A DNA stretch of 51,430 bases from a virus. The position numbers and the translations under genes are program-made. The notes beneath the pieces were generated by a model. It had not been told where the DNA came from and searched no databases. It was given only the letters and a program-made list of their open reading frames with translations. The stretch spans positions 1 through 51,430 of the IMG/VR virus record IMGVR_UViG_3300021376_003159. One strand, 5' to 3'. Positions 20,788 to 28,441 of the stretch are shown here, piece after piece (positions within the stretch are counted from its first letter, which is position 1; each line of letters starts with the position of its first letter).

Positions 20788-22000
20788 ATTTGGTAATACT
20801 TCTTGTGGATTTATTTGGTCTGGTGTATCCACTGATACCATGGGTCGGTTACGCCCATGTTGCACTATAAATTCACCTCTGGTTGATAACAAAGGTGAGC
20901 CTTATAAAATAGATCGTATTGGTGATTTTGAAAGATTTTGGAAATCATCAACCATGCAAGAAATACGACAAGCTGGTCTAGAAAATAAATGGCATAAGCT
21001 ATGCTTTAAATGTCAAGAGCAGGAAGAATCTGGTTCTTTTTCTCAACGTATGTTATACAATTATCTTCTTCCTAAAGAGACCGACAATATACCAAAAATT
21101 AAGGTATTCAATCTTTTATTAAGCAATAAATGCAATATGAAATGTAGAATGTGTAGTCCAAAAAATTCACACCTTATAGGCCGTGAATCAAAGACTCATG
21201 GGCTTCAGCATATATGGGGTAATGATGTTTGGGGTAATGATCAAACATCGATGTATAGTAATCCCGTATCCATAGATGATGTGGCTATGGTCGAATTGGT
21301 TGAGGCCTATCATTCTACTATAGAAGAAATACAATTTGCTGGTGGAGAGCCATTTTTATCTGATACACAATTTTTAGTTTTGAAAAAATTAGTTGATCTT
21401 GGTGTATCTGAAAAAATTACAGTGACATACAATACGAATGGTACCATACCTCTCGATCAATATTATGATTTGTGGTCCAAATTTAAAAAGGTATCAATAT
21501 CAATTAGCTTAGAAGCAATTGGTGATTTGGCTAATTACATTAGATATCCAACCAACTGGAATACTATTAATCGGGTAATGACATCGTTAAATTCTGCATC
21601 TACCGAAATTATTCGAGTTAAAGTTAACTGTCTGGTACAGGCCTTAAATGTACTTCGAATTCATGAATTGATTGAATATTTAAGTCAATATAATAATATA
21701 TGTCCGTTACCATCATTTAGCACTCTTGTTTTACCCAAACATCAACATTTGAGAAATATTCCGCAAAAATTGAGAATAGTTTCAGCAGAAAAAATTGAAA
21801 ATTTATTATCAAAAATTTCAAGTCATAATTGGTTTATGCAATTTTCTATTGATAGAACCAAAAAAGTAATACATCACATTAAGACTGAACCTGATATCGA
21901 AGATATTAGTCAATTTATTAAATTCAATAGAACCTTAGACAAGGTTAGAAAAACTAATCTACTTGATGTGCTACCAGAATTATCTCCATATATCAGATAG
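20777..22000 (+). CDS. twitch/SPASM-like radical SAM protein
   Basis: A 407 aa protein. The 4Fe-4S/SAM motif is CNMKCRMC (Cys119, Cys123, Cys126), followed by FAGGEPF (the GGE SAM-binding motif) and TYNTNGT. Ahead of it, residues 10-79 hold five further cysteines (Cys10, 28, 29, 76, 79: CGF...RPCC...CFKC), in the manner of a permuted auxiliary-cluster 'twitch' domain. Such enzymes modify peptides, tRNA or small molecules by radical chemistry in the cytoplasm. The gene is AT-rich like the ATP-grasp array and unlike its GC-rich neighbours. Fe-S demand could link it to the phage SufE. Substrate unknown. Confidence 0.85.
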   Translation: MNSKFGNTSCGFIWSGVSTDTMGRLRPCCTINSPLVDNKGEPYKIDRIGDFERFWKSSTMQEIRQAGLENKWHKLCFKCQEQEESGSFSQRMLYNYLLPKETDNIPKIKVFNLLLSNKCNMKCRMCSPKNSHLIGRESKTHGLQHIWGNDVWGNDQTSMYSNPVSIDDVAMVELVEAYHSTIEEIQFAGGEPFLSDTQFLVLKKLVDLGVSEKITVTYNTNGTIPLDQYYDLWSKFKKVSISISLEAIGDLANYIRYPTNWNTINRVMTSLNSASTEIIRVKVNCLVQALNVLRIHELIEYLSQYNNICPLPSFSTLVLPKHQHLRNIPQKLRIVSAEKIENLLSKISSHNWFMQFSIDRTKKVIHHIKTEPDIEDISQFIKFNRTLDKVRKTNLLDVLPELSPYIR

Positions 22001-22054
22001 ATTTAATTTTAGGCCTATGCATATTCCTCATATTGAATCATAACAAAGCCATTG

Positions 22055-22396
22055 CTATTTTTTGTCTTTTATGGTATGATATGCATCAATAATATCTTTT
22101 TCTTCTCGATCATATTTCTTTAATGTTCGCGCAATCATGGATAAAATAGACCATGAGAAAAATCCAATGACTGCTCCAGCAAAAAGTATCATATGCATGT
22201 CTAAACTAAAATCCAATATTTCAAGTGCCGGTATTGCGAAAATAATTGCTGATCCGGTCGATATACCAGATCGAATGCAAGCATCTAACATGTTGAGGGG
22301 CCTCCAAAAGGCAAATAGGGCTAGACCGCCCAGTAAACCACCAATACCCGAAAGCACTTTACCCATTAGAAAGGCACTAGCACCTGTCGCTGACAT
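22055..22396 (-). CDS. holin-like multi-span membrane protein (113 aa)
   Basis: Three hydrophobic segments: residues 8-30 (glycine-rich GKVLSGIGGLLGGLALFAF), about 45-62, and 66-88 (MILFAGAVIGFFSWSIL), then a charged C-terminal tail REEKDIIDAYHTIKDKK. GGAGGG precedes the ATG and a CATAAATA late-type element sits 31 nt upstream, both fitting a late lysis gene. A class I holin or a general inner-membrane protein are the alternatives. It is isolated on the minus strand; the SleB-type hydrolase that could pair with it is at 25732. Confidence 0.6.
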   Translation of the reverse strand: MSATGASAFLMGKVLSGIGGLLGGLALFAFWRPLNMLDACIRSGISTGSAIIFAIPALEILDFSLDMHMILFAGAVIGFFSWSILSMIARTLKKYDREEKDIIDAYHTIKDKK

Positions 22397-22426
22397 TTGT
22401 TATTGCCCTCCGATTTTACATTTATT

Positions 22427-22434
22427 TATTTATG
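22427..22434 (-). promoter_or_regulatory. late-type promoter element for the holin-like gene
   Basis: CATAAATA on the minus strand within CATAAATAAATA, 31 nt before the ATG at 22396. Confidence 0.5.
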
Positions 22435-22444
22435 GAAGCATGTT

Positions 22445-23029
22445 ATGAATGTGATTGGTATTTGTGGTTTAATCGGTTCAGGTAAAGATACCGTGGCCGG
22501 CACATTAGAGGGTATTGGCTGGCTGCGATATAGCATGGCCCGACCACTTAAGGATATGACGGCCACCTTATTTGGTTGGCCTCGTGATATGATTGAAGGT
22601 GCTACGCAAGAATCCAGAGACTGGCGAGAGCATAGGGATGAGTGGTGGTCAAATCGACTTGGCTTTGACGTGACGCCTCGATGGGCACTTCAATATATCG
22701 GCACCGATGTCATGAGAAAGAATTTTCATGATGATATCTGGGTTGCATATATGGAAAAGTTTGTCGAACAGAATGATCATGTTGTGATTAGCGATATCCG
22801 TTTTCCAAATGAGATTGCTGCTGTGCGCCGCCTTGGTGGACAGATTTGGCATGTGCACCGTCCACCGTTTCCAGATTGGTTTAAGCTTGCCACAATGGGT
22901 GAGAATGTGCCTGGTGTACATCTGTCCGAACGTGCTTGGCTTAATATTGAACCAGATCGTGTCGTCTGGAATGATGGTAGCCTTCAAGATTTAAAGGAAG
23001 CCGTCATTGAGGCTGTACAAGATATGTGA
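22445..23029 (+). CDS. deoxynucleoside monophosphate kinase (T4 gp1-like)
   Basis: A 194 aa protein from ATG 22445; the longer frame before it has no site. The P-loop is GLIGSGKDT (residues 8-16), followed by SMARPLKDMTATLFGW, and the LID-like RFPNEIAAVRRLGGQIWHV segment matches T4-type dNMP kinases. These phosphorylate dGMP, dTMP and modified dCMP to diphosphates for phage DNA synthesis. Divergent from the holin-like gene. Confidence 0.82.
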   Translation: MNVIGICGLIGSGKDTVAGTLEGIGWLRYSMARPLKDMTATLFGWPRDMIEGATQESRDWREHRDEWWSNRLGFDVTPRWALQYIGTDVMRKNFHDDIWVAYMEKFVEQNDHVVISDIRFPNEIAAVRRLGGQIWHVHRPPFPDWFKLATMGENVPGVHLSERAWLNIEPDRVVWNDGSLQDLKEAVIEAVQDM

Positions 23030-23048
23030 TATGTGATATTATATTCTT

Positions 23049-23615
23049 ATGAACAGATTTATTCTTTCCCCTCTCCCAGAAATTGCGGCCATGATGCATT
23101 GCGACAAGCATGTGGTCAAGATGATCCTCGAAGAAGCACAGATGCTATCTACCGCGCATCGCGTGATTGATGGTACCATGAAGATCGAGGAGCGATACGT
23201 GCAAGGGTCATTGCCCGCACGCTTTCGCAAGGTTAAGAAGTGGGTGCATCCTGACCCTAATCTGGATGCCGTATTGTATCAGGCCACACATATCAATCAT
23301 CCATGCGCCGTGTGGTCGCGTGTCTGTCGTGACAATTACATGTGGGGGTTTGAATTGCTTGAAAACCTGTGCGAAGAATATACTCACCGGTATGGTAAGA
23401 TACATGTGGTTCAAACAAAGCTGCTTGAAGCACTATCACATGCACCGCATAAGATTCAATATGGTTTATCTTTGACTGAATTTCCTCAGGCTATGCCTGA
23501 TCATTGTAAGCACGCTGATCCAATCGAAGCATATCGCCAATATTATATCAAAGAAAAGGTGCGATTTGCAAAATGGACTAATCGCGAGCCGCCACACTGG
23601 TGGCCAAATAGCTAA
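23049..23615 (+). CDS. conserved phage protein with HCDKHVVKM motif (188 aa)
   Basis: Begins MNRFILSPLPEIAA, then MHCDKHVVKMILEEAQMLSTAH (residues 16-37), a signature of a conserved protein in cyanophages and other T4-like phages. The end is YRQYYIKEK and W-x-x-REPPHWW. The His/Cys/Asp/Lys cluster suggests a catalytic or metal site, perhaps nucleic-acid related, but the role is unknown to me. It stands alone between the kinase and the PhoH operon. Confidence 0.7.
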   Translation: MNRFILSPLPEIAAMMHCDKHVVKMILEEAQMLSTAHRVIDGTMKIEERYVQGSLPARFRKVKKWVHPDPNLDAVLYQATHINHPCAVWSRVCRDNYMWGFELLENLCEEYTHRYGKIHVVQTKLLEALSHAPHKIQYGLSLTEFPQAMPDHCKHADPIEAYRQYYIKEKVRFAKWTNREPPHWWPNS

Positions 23616-23639
23616 ATACGGTTATGAAGAGGAGCAGTA

Positions 23640-23873
23640 ATGCCGACATATAACATAGAAGATACCAATACGGGTGTCGTGGTCACAGAAATGATGTCTG
23701 TGGCTGAAATGGAACAGCTTCTCAAAGACAATCCGCACAAGAGGCTGGTCTTAGGATTCCCTAAGATTGTATCTGGGGTCGATTCCAAGCATAATAAGCC
23801 GTCTGAAGGCTTTCGCGATCTTCTTAAGACAATCAAGAAGCACAATCGAGGGTCTACCATGAATACGTGGTAG
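23640..23873 (+). CDS. conserved small phage protein (77 aa)
   Basis: Begins MPTYNIEDTNTG with GAGGAG upstream and a late-type CTAAATAC 21 nt before it. Contains a helix SVAEMEQLLKDNP, then the conserved-looking IVSGVDSK and SEGFRDLLKTIKKHNRGSTMNTW end. Similar short proteins with an 'FRDVLKxIKKxNxRSxxNTW' tail are common in T4-like phages. Function unknown. The PhoH-like gene follows after 41 bases. Confidence 0.72.
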   Translation: MPTYNIEDTNTGVVVTEMMSVAEMEQLLKDNPHKRLVLGFPKIVSGVDSKHNKPSEGFRDLLKTIKKHNRGSTMNTW

Positions 23874-23914
23874 GCCTATTTTTATCATGGACACCCAAAT
23901 ATAGGGAGCCACAA

Positions 23915-24709
23915 ATGGGTCTTTCGCATACTGCTAACTTCGAACACGAATTTCTGCCGGAATTTCTCACTAGAACACAGAAAAAGCGACTAAAAAAGCA
24001 TCAACGGCACGAAAAATTAGTAAAAGCAGTAAATAAGACTCAAAATGCTCAAAATTTTATGCAATTACCAAAAATCAATCCTCTAACATCCGGTCAGGCT
24101 CGAACATTTCAGGCCTTTGATGACGGAAAAAATCTAATTTTGCACGGTGTGGCCGGTACTGGTAAGACTTTTATGTCTCTTTACCTTGCACTTCGCGCTG
24201 TTTTAGATGGTGATACACCAAAACCGGTCGTAATTATCCGCTCTGTGGTGCCTACTCGTGATATGGGATTTCTTCCAGGCACACAAAAAGAGAAATCTGC
24301 GGTTTATGAGGAGCCGTATTCGGCCATCTGCAATGAATTATTCAAGCGTCCAGGCATTTATGATAACCTGAAGCGCGATGGAACCATTCAATTTGCCACC
24401 ACATCATTTCTTCGCGGCTTGACATTTAAGGATAACATTGTTATAGTTGATGAATGTCAGAATATGACATTTCATGAACTGGATTCTGTCATTACTCGCA
24501 TGGGTACTGGGTGCAGAGTTATCTTCTGTGGTGACTTTCGCCAGAGTGACCTCTGGAGAAATGATGAACGAGAAGGTCTACATACATTCATGTCTGTCAT
24601 AAAGCACATGCGTAGCTTTGCGCGCGTGGAATTTACGAAAGATGATATCGTGAGGTCTGATCTTGTGCGTGAATATATCGAGGCAAAGTTGGAAGAAGGG
24701 CTTGTGTGA
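23915..24709 (+). CDS. phoH: PhoH-like ATPase
   Basis: A 264 aa protein from ATG 23915, which has GGGAGCC upstream. Walker A is GVAGTGKT (residues 78-85), Walker B is VIVDECQN, and the PhoH-specific RSVVPTRDMGFLPG segment lies between. The basic N-terminal extension (TRTQKKRLKKHQRHEK) is seen in phage versions. PhoH-like proteins are a hallmark of marine T4-like phages and are linked to phosphate stress or RNA metabolism, but the reaction in phages is unresolved. It overlaps the exonuclease gene by 4 bases. Confidence 0.92.
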   Translation: MGLSHTANFEHEFLPEFLTRTQKKRLKKHQRHEKLVKAVNKTQNAQNFMQLPKINPLTSGQARTFQAFDDGKNLILHGVAGTGKTFMSLYLALRAVLDGDTPKPVVIIRSVVPTRDMGFLPGTQKEKSAVYEEPYSAICNELFKRPGIYDNLKRDGTIQFATTSFLRGLTFKDNIVIVDECQNMTFHELDSVITRMGTGCRVIFCGDFRQSDLWRNDEREGLHTFMSVIKHMRSFARVEFTKDDIVRSDLVREYIEAKLEEGLV

Positions 24710-25374
24710 AATTTATTCATGAGTTAGTGGATCTACCTGAGCTTACCGCGGTCCAAACAGATCGCGGTAGGCTTTACAATACCCCATCTGGTGAAGCATA
24801 TCCTTCGATCACCACAGTTCTTGATGCTAGATCCGAAAAGAAAAAATTAATTATGGAATGGCGTGCTCGTGTCGGTGAGCAAGAGGCCAATCGTGTTTCC
24901 ACACAAGCTTCTCGGCGTGGCACTTCCATTCACACCATGATGGAAAAATATATTGTTGATGAGAATCCTATTAAGAATGAAATGCCCAGCAATATTGCGA
25001 TGTTCAATTCTATTCGCAGCAAGGTAGATAAGTATCTATCTCATGTCTATGCAATGGAAGCACCATTATATTCCGACAAATTGAAAATTGCTGGCCGATG
25101 TGATCTTATTGGTAAATGGGCTGGTACAGATTGCATTATCGATTTCAAAACATCAAAACGTCTCAAAGAAGAGGCTTATATTGATAACTATCTTTTGCAG
25201 GCCACGGCCTATTCTCTCATGTTTGAGGAGCTAACTGGTCGAGAAATACCAGGTATTGTCATTCTTATAGGCGTGGATGATGAGGATAAGCCTCAAATGT
25301 TTTGTCGATATCGTGACAAATATGTGGAGAAATTATGTGATGTCATACTTGAATATCACAAAGGTAACCGTTGA
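24706..25374 (+). CDS. PD-(D/E)XK exonuclease (RecB/Cas4-like nuclease fold)
   Basis: A 222 aa protein. The RecB-type helix is RRGTSIHTMMEKYI (residues 71-84) with the conserved histidine; the nuclease core is IAGRCDLIG (Asp133) and CIIDFKTSK (Asp146, Lys148), followed by YLLQATAYSLMFEEL, the QxxxY motif. Such single-domain nucleases of T4-like phages degrade or process DNA ends in replication and recombination. Coupled to PhoH by ATGA overlap. The last codons run into the tmRNA promoter. Confidence 0.85.
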   Translation: MKFIHELVDLPELTAVQTDRGRLYNTPSGEAYPSITTVLDARSEKKKLIMEWRARVGEQEANRVSTQASRRGTSIHTMMEKYIVDENPIKNEMPSNIAMFNSIRSKVDKYLSHVYAMEAPLYSDKLKIAGRCDLIGKWAGTDCIIDFKTSKRLKEEAYIDNYLLQATAYSLMFEELTGREIPGIVILIGVDDEDKPQMFCRYRDKYVEKLCDVILEYHKGNR

Positions 25375-25399
25375 CATTTTATCACAAACCCTTTATAAG
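25371..25399 (+). promoter_or_regulatory. sigma70 promoter of the tmRNA gene
   Basis: TTGACA (25371-25376), a 17-bp spacer, TATAAG (25394-25399). The -35 overlaps the stop codon of the exonuclease gene. The same hexamers and spacing recur in front of gp32. Confidence 0.82.
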
Positions 25400-25405
25400 T
25401 AGTAT

Positions 25406-25707
25406 TGTCATTGTTGATGGCGATGTAATAGATACTACGGACCGCGGGGCAGTGCCGCGCAGCTCCACCAAATTATGACCGTGACCTCTGCCCTAGGTAC
25501 GTCACGGTTTTCTCTGGGGCTGAAACAGAATCGACGGGTATGGTAAAGATTGACCGGAGATGGCGGCTAGCAGCCTAACTGCTATTGATAAGTGCCAATG
25601 ACAACGGCTTTGCCGTAGCACTCGCTGCCTAATAGGTAAGCGCGGTTTGAGGAGCACCGGGCAACAGAAGCTCCTCACCCTACTCAATGTATCTTTTTGA
25701 CTAGGGC
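25406..25707 (+). ncRNA. ssrA: permuted (two-piece) tmRNA
   Basis: The 3' acceptor part comes first: T-stem CGCGG/CCGCG with a 7-nt loop, then CAGCTCC-A-CCA ending at 25470. A 45-nt intervening segment (25471-25515) with the perfect stem ACCGTGAC/GTCACGGT follows, and then the 5' part starts GGGGCTGAAACAGAATCGACGGG (written here as GGGGCTG at 25516-25522 and GAATCGACGG). GGGGCTG pairs with CAGCTCC over 7 bp with one G-U, closing the tRNA-like acceptor stem. The tag frame GCC AAT GAC AAC ... TAA TAG (25574-25615) encodes ANDNGFAVALAA, ending in the ClpXP-type LAA. A GAGGAGC/GCTCCTC hairpin and T-run close the gene. The 5' and 3' ends are approximate. It rescues stalled ribosomes with SmpB; no smpB is in the window. 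Confidence 0.93.
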
Positions 25708-25731
25708 CACAACAGAAGGATAAACATCTTG

Positions 25732-26307
25732 ATGGAAAGGATTGTAAGCGTTGCCTTGGGCGCGCTCATAGGTATAGCTTTAACTGTTTTTGCAGTAGAT
25801 AACACATATCACTCGGCAGAAGCAGCACCAAGAGCTATTCAGGTCAATACTGAAAATGCGAGAATTAGTATTCCGAAATTAGATATCGGTATTGATCTAA
25901 CCCCACCAGAATTTGAGGGTATAATTACGACAAGTCAGGCTGATGTGCATTGTATGGCACACGCTATATACTACGAAGCTCGTGGTGAGAGATTTGTTGG
26001 TATGTTAGCTGTGGCTAGTGTAATTATGAATCGAGTAAATGATCCAGATTATCCTAATACAATCTGTGGCGTGACTCGTCAAAGGATAAGAAATACTTGT
26101 CAGTTTGAATATTATTGTAAAGTCGGTAATCGAGTTCCTGCACCACATGATCCGCAATGGCAGATGGCAAATGATATCGCATTGCATGTCATAAATGGAA
26201 ACCTTCCTGACATTACTGACGGCGCAATTCGTTTTCATGCAATCAATAATCAATCACCGCAAAGAAATGCAATTCGCATAGGTTCACACCTATTTTATAG
26301 GAGATAG
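25732..26307 (+). CDS. SleB-type cell wall hydrolase (endolysin candidate)
   Basis: A 191 aa protein from ATG 25732; a TTG just before is less likely. Residues 4-22 (IVSVALGALIGIALTVFAV) form an N-terminal hydrophobic segment that could be a signal-anchor-release (SAR) or signal sequence. The catalytic domain (residues 70-191) matches the Hydrolase_2/SleB family: CMAHAIYYEARGE (Glu82/Glu86), VASVIMNRV, YPNTICGV. These enzymes cleave peptidoglycan glycan strands as muramidase or lytic transglycosylase. Likely lysis enzyme, working after holin action or SAR release. It lies right behind the tmRNA and overlaps no gene. Confidence 0.85.
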   Translation: MERIVSVALGALIGIALTVFAVDNTYHSAEAAPRAIQVNTENARISIPKLDIGIDLTPPEFEGIITTSQADVHCMAHAIYYEARGERFVGMLAVASVIMNRVNDPDYPNTICGVTRQRIRNTCQFEYYCKVGNRVPAPHDPQWQMANDIALHVINGNLPDITDGAIRFHAINNQSPQRNAIRIGSHLFYRR

Positions 26308-26310
26308 AAT

Positions 26311-27141
26311 ATGAGTTTTTATGATAATTGCCGTAATGATTTGAATTTGAGTGTGATTGCCGGTCCTTGTGTATTTGAATCGAAGCAACATGCGCTTGAT
26401 CTGGCGGGTGCTTTGTCTGAAGTTTGCAAGAATCTAAATGTAAACTACATCTATAAGACATCATTTGATAAGGCCAATCGAACCAGCATCACATCTTATC
26501 GTGGTGCTGGTTTTGATGAAGCATTTTATGGTATTACTGCTGTGCAAGAAGTATTAGGACTTGAAGTTTTGACCGATGTACACGAATCTTGGCACTGCGA
26601 AACCGTTCCTGCGAATATCCTGCAAATTCCAGCATTTCTTTGCAGACAGACTGATCTACTTGCATCGGCGGCCGCATCTGGTAAGCCGGTAAATGTCAAA
26701 AAGGGTCAGTTTTTATCTCCGCGCCAGATGGTAAACATTGTGCATAAGCTTGAAACCACTGGATGCACAAAGGTTATGATGACTGAGCGCGGCACTACAT
26801 TTGGTTATAATGATCTTGTGGTTGATATGAGATCGCTTGCGATTATGCGCGGCAATACTCCTATGAATTATCCAGTTATTATGGATTGCACTCATGCAGT
26901 TCAATCGCCTGGTGGTAATGGTATTTCATCTGGTGGCAATCGTGATATGGTTCCTGTGATTGCTCGCGCAGCAACTGCCGTCGGTATTGCTGGTGTATTC
27001 ATGGAAGTGCATCAAGACCCAGATAATGCTCCGTGCGATGGTCCTAATATGCTCCACTTAGCCAATTTTAAGTCTGTACTTGAGCAGCTACTTGAGATAG
27101 ATTATGTCGTGAAAGCACATATTTCGTTTAAAGGGGAATAA
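26311..27141 (+). CDS. kdsA: 3-deoxy-D-manno-octulosonate-8-phosphate synthase
   Basis: A 276 aa protein (bacterial KdsA about 280 aa). It condenses phosphoenolpyruvate with arabinose-5-phosphate to give KDO-8-P, the committed precursor of the KDO core of LPS. Visible motifs are IAGPCVFES, KTSFDKANRTS, NVKKGQFLSP, MTERGTTFGY, DCTHAVQSPGG and MEVHQDPDNAPCDGPN. Cys20 in AGPC plus the His, Glu and Asp in the last two motifs are the ligands of the metal-dependent class; the E. coli-type enzyme has Asn at the cysteine position. GGAGATAGAAT lies before the ATG. It is followed after one base by the cupin gene, so they are probably co-transcribed. It may alter host LPS during infection. Confidence 0.95.
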   Translation: MSFYDNCRNDLNLSVIAGPCVFESKQHALDLAGALSEVCKNLNVNYIYKTSFDKANRTSITSYRGAGFDEAFYGITAVQEVLGLEVLTDVHESWHCETVPANILQIPAFLCRQTDLLASAAASGKPVNVKKGQFLSPRQMVNIVHKLETTGCTKVMMTERGTTFGYNDLVVDMRSLAIMRGNTPMNYPVIMDCTHAVQSPGGNGISSGGNRDMVPVIARAATAVGIAGVFMEVHQDPDNAPCDGPNMLHLANFKSVLEQLLEIDYVVKAHISFKGE

Positions 27142-27142
27142 T

Positions 27143-27526
27143 ATGAAGGTTGGTAAGGTTTGGGGTAATACTGAGGATCTGTTTACCTCACCCAATGTCG
27201 AAGTGCATCGCATTAATACAAAGGCTGGGTTTCGTTGTTCGCTACATGGTCATCGCTATCGTTGGAATGGCTTTTATGTGATTAGTGGTGTCATCGAAAT
27301 TCACACCGAGAAGCAATATGGTCTCACCGATGTAACTGTTCTTCGCGCTGGCGACTTTACTGCGGTGCCACCAAATGAAGTGCACTGTTTTGTTTGTACA
27401 GCCGATGCTCAGGCACTTGAAATTTACTGGCCCCAGCATATGGAATCGATTGATATTGTTCGCAAGGATGTTGGTGGTCTTGTCGCATCACTTTCAAATA
27501 AGATTGTAGATAATAATGACTCCTGA
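27143..27526 (+). CDS. cupin-fold protein (127 aa)
   Basis: A single-domain cupin. Motif 1 is AGFRCSLHGHRYRWNGFYVISG, with His residues of the usual metal site, and motif 2 is AGDFTAVPPNEVHCF. GGGGAATA precedes the start, one base after the kdsA stop. Small cupins of this size include sugar isomerases and epimerases such as phosphomannose isomerase-like proteins; a link to LPS-sugar metabolism with KdsA is attractive but unproven. It overlaps the gp33 gene by 11 bases. Confidence 0.75.
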   Translation: MKVGKVWGNTEDLFTSPNVEVHRINTKAGFRCSLHGHRYRWNGFYVISGVIEIHTEKQYGLTDVTVLRAGDFTAVPPNEVHCFVCTADAQALEIYWPQHMESIDIVRKDVGGLVASLSNKIVDNNDS

Positions 27527-27755
27527 GTTACCTATTATGACTCCAGAAAGGTTTACTTGCACCGTCGAAAGGGTGGTGATCGAGAAGAATATGACCTATC
27601 TGGATGCTATTATGCATGTTTGTGACTTCACTGGACTTGAAGTCGAGATGATTCCTCGACTCCTTACCCCAAGAATTAAGAAAATTATTACAAGTGAGGC
27701 CAACGGGCTTAATCTACTAAAGCGTAAGCCCAGTGAGGTCAGGTTACCAATCTGA
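27516..27755 (+). CDS. 33: gp33-like late transcription coactivator
   Basis: A 79 aa protein (T4 gp33 is 112 aa). The pattern VERVVIEKNMTYLDAIMHVCDFTGLEVEMIPRLL, then KKIITSEANGLNLLK, matches gp33 homologues of T4-like phages. In T4, gp33 bridges the sliding clamp and the flap of RNA polymerase at late promoters. Its placement directly before gp59 and gp32 equals the T4 33-59-32 order and strengthens the call. Shorter because the N-terminal part is reduced. The start overlaps the cupin gene. Confidence 0.75.
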   Translation: MTPELPIMTPERFTCTVERVVIEKNMTYLDAIMHVCDFTGLEVEMIPRLLTPRIKKIITSEANGLNLLKRKPSEVRLPI

Positions 27756-27766
27756 GGATGGAAGGT

Positions 27767-28345
27767 ATGAAAGCATACCAAGAATACGTTGCCTTGCGGC
27801 TGCACTTTACGCAGGACAAGTATGACTATTTTAAATATTTCGGTAAAGTCAAGACCATCAATAATTCTACGTTTGAGGCACGAAATGATGTATTTCATTT
27901 TCGTCGCCTTGAGCGCAGATATAAAGATGATCTGACAGCATTCTATGTTGCGAATATGTCTCAAGGTATCAGATTTATTCGCGAGATGGTTACTGTGGAG
28001 GCCGAAAAGCGATATGTCGATTGGAAACGGCATATGGAATCTCTCACATATCGCTTCAAGCAAGATATGCAAAATGTGGCTGAGAATTGCAAGGATGTAA
28101 ACAAGGCTTGGTCAACAAGCGGTGATCATCCAGAAATTCTTCGACTATATCTTGGTGGCAAGGTCTCGATTGAGAGTCTTATTCTCTCTGATCGAGTGCT
28201 AAAGTTTCAAGATAACTGGGATACTCGCATCACAGATACTATCATCTGGCCAGATGTGTCCAGACTCATGAGAAAGTATGGACCATTTGTAAAAGCAGAT
28301 AATGATGCGATAAAGAAAACCATGCGTCAAGTGTTTATTGCTTGA
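27767..28345 (+). CDS. 59: gp59-like replicative helicase loader
   Basis: A 192 aa protein (T4 gp59 is 217 aa). ATG 27767 (MKAYQEYVALRLHF) is preferred since GAGG lies nine bases upstream; ATG 27758 is possible. Signature is AYxxYVALRLHFTQDKYDYFKYFGK, followed by FHFRRLERRY, FYVANM and YVDWKRHMESLTYRF, as in gp59 homologues. The loader brings the gp41-type helicase onto gp32-coated forks. Context: between gp33 and gp32, as in T4. Confidence 0.85.
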   Translation: MKAYQEYVALRLHFTQDKYDYFKYFGKVKTINNSTFEARNDVFHFRRLERRYKDDLTAFYVANMSQGIRFIREMVTVEAEKRYVDWKRHMESLTYRFKQDMQNVAENCKDVNKAWSTSGDHPEILRLYLGGKVSIESLILSDRVLKFQDNWDTRITDTIIWPDVSRLMRKYGPFVKADNDAIKKTMRQVFIA

Positions 28346-28370
28346 CAATGGCCCTTCGACATGATATAAG
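28342..28370 (+). promoter_or_regulatory. sigma70 promoter of gp32
   Basis: TTGACA (28342-28347), a 17-bp spacer, TATAAG (28365-28370). The leader to the ATG at 28442 is about 65 nt, A/C-rich and unstructured (ACACACATACGCAATATAC and CAAAACATAC), which would suit translational self-repression by gp32, as known for T4. Confidence 0.82.
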
Positions 28371-28441
28371 TACTTGTGTGGTCATGATCGATGTGAACAA
28401 GACACACATACGCAATATACAAAACATACGGAGAACATACA

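Noticed and set aside
22137-22448. Plus-strand 103 aa ORF opposite the holin-like gene
   Set aside because: No binding site and no sensible protein features; the minus frame has three membrane spans, GGAGGG and a late-type promoter.
25471-25515. A second small gene or an insertion between the two tmRNA parts
   Set aside because: This is the expected excised segment of a permuted tmRNA; its ACCGTGAC/GTCACGGT stem fits processing.
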